DNA from: Streptomyces spirodelae
Lineage (GTDB): Bacteria; Actinomycetota; Actinomycetes; Streptomycetales; Streptomycetaceae
DNA length: 55,805 nucleotides
NCBI RefSeq assembly: GCF_017676385.1
Contig: NZ_JAFFZN010000040.1
Location: 1 to 55,805 of the forward strand
Direction: 5' to 3'
Shown: piece after piece, positions 55,114 through 55,805 of the stretch
How positions within the stretch are numbered: position 1 is the stretch's first letter
Layout of the letters: each line of letters begins with the position of its first letter
Program-made: the position numbers and the translations under genes
Notes under the pieces: generated by a model
Databases searched by the model: none
The model's input: only the letters and a program-made list of their open reading frames with translations
Told to the model about the DNA's origin: nothing

Positions 55114-55805
55114 ATGAGGCTCCTTGGCTGTAGGGTCGGACGGGTCTCGTCCTGGCGCGGGCGCTGAGGCGGTCCGGGGCGCAGGATCTGGATCATCGGT
55201 CGGCTCAGTGACGCGCGTGTCCTCGCCTCGAACCCTGGGGAACTCCGCTGGTTGCCGCCTTCGCTGCAGCACCGGAAGTCGAGGGAGCACCGGAAAGCTC
55301 GACGCGGTTTCCGCCTACGGCTGTCAGTATCGGGATGGGCACGGCGGTTGGCCGCCGGAGGAGGCCGCCGCGGGTGTCGGCGTGCTGGGGCAGGCGAGGA
55401 CTTTCATTCCTTCATCGGCCGGATGCGGTCTTGCCATGAGCGGGTCAGTGAACTGGCACTCTGCTTGACGAAGTCGCCGTTCCGCACCAGCGGTGGCGCC
55501 CCCCGCGCATATGCCGATGGCGCGTCCCGCCGGAAGCCCATCGTGTGGTTTGCTCTCCAACCCACTTCGTGCGCACGTCCCGCGGCGTTACCAATACGAC
55601 GTGCTCTCCTTTCCCAGCCGACTGCCGACCGCCGCCGAAGTGACGGTGTCCGCGCCTCTTCCCAGGGCAAGTACGGGTTGCTCTGGCGGGTGGCGGACCT
55701 CGGCATGGGTCTCCGTACCGGTCCTGATGCCCCGATCCGAGAGCGGCTGTTGCCACCAGTGGGTCGATATGGAGAAGACCATGGACGAGACCTGTAGCGC
55801 ACTGG
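55114..55805. other. Right-hand end, no convincing gene
   Basis: About 690 bp. Minus-strand frames near 55330-55560 (ECQFTDPLMARPHPADEGMK and on) have slight protein character but no start signal. No telomere-like palindrome series is present, so the replicon continues beyond the window. Confidence 0.4.

Noticed and set aside
1..55805. CRISPR array or rRNA/tRNA genes
   Set aside because: No short regularly spaced direct repeats and no tRNA/rRNA-like sequence were noticed on reading; a tRNAscan-type search was not possible here.

Overview
The window looks like a large part of a linear, conjugative plasmid (or plasmid-like chromosome arm) of a Streptomyces-type actinomycete. Reasons: very high GC with strong third-position GC bias, frequent GTG/TTG starts, ATGA/GTGA/TAGTG gene overlaps, a tap/tpg-like telomere operon, a ParA/ParB locus, and a complete actinomycete-style type IV secretion (T4SS) conjugation operon with a MOBF relaxase. 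Neither telomere is in the window; no rRNA, tRNA, CRISPR array or IS transposase was seen.

Layout. (1) 0.6-2.1 kb: a cluster of dyad symmetries, then a coupled pair of winged-helix (RepL/MarR-like) proteins. (2) 2.3-7.8 kb, minus strand: operon of a Tap-like protein (with two YefM/Phd-like modules at its N-terminus), a Tpg-like terminal protein and a DEAD/DEAH helicase with helicase-associated repeats. (3) 8.0-10.5 kb: parB and parA, with three perfect TTTACCGCGGTAAA palindromes (two inside parB, one in front of parA) that are probably parS. (4) 10.7-12.3 kb: DUF2637-type membrane protein. (5) 12.4-13.5 kb: a second coupled winged-helix pair with three TTGCCTATRGGCAA-type dyads upstream; then a zinc-ribbon winged-helix protein, a MobC/MobA-like mobilisation pair and a MerR-like repeat protein (14-18 kb). 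(6) 18-31.7 kb, mostly plus strand: the accessory island. It holds a small putative precursor peptide, a JmjC oxygenase, a truncated aldo/keto reductase, an SSB-like OB-fold protein, a family 2 glycosyltransferase, eight very small proteins and an MFS transporter. Most of these genes are preceded by a copy of one recurring 130-160 nt long-hairpin element (called LHE here) and followed by a terminator hairpin. (7) 32-52.5 kb: perfect 28-bp hairpin, MOBF relaxase/helicase (TraA), zeta-toxin-like protein, and a convergent operon encoding a MinD-like ATPase, VirB2-, VirB8-, VirB6-like proteins, SCO6880-like protein, VirB4- and VirD4-like ATPases; a VirB1-type SLT/M23 hydrolase is divergent from it. 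(8) 52.8-55.8 kb: small uncharacterised genes.

How it fits together: Rep-like proteins, Tap/Tpg and helicase would replicate and finish a linear replicon; ParAB-parS would partition it; TraA, the T4SS ATPases, channel proteins and cell-wall hydrolase would transfer it. The LHE island is the least explained part and the best candidate for an undescribed system: ten copies plus one half copy of a structured element, all in the same orientation, the full copies mostly ending 38-51 nt before the start codon of a small gene, with outer-stem sequence differing between copies while pairing is largely kept.
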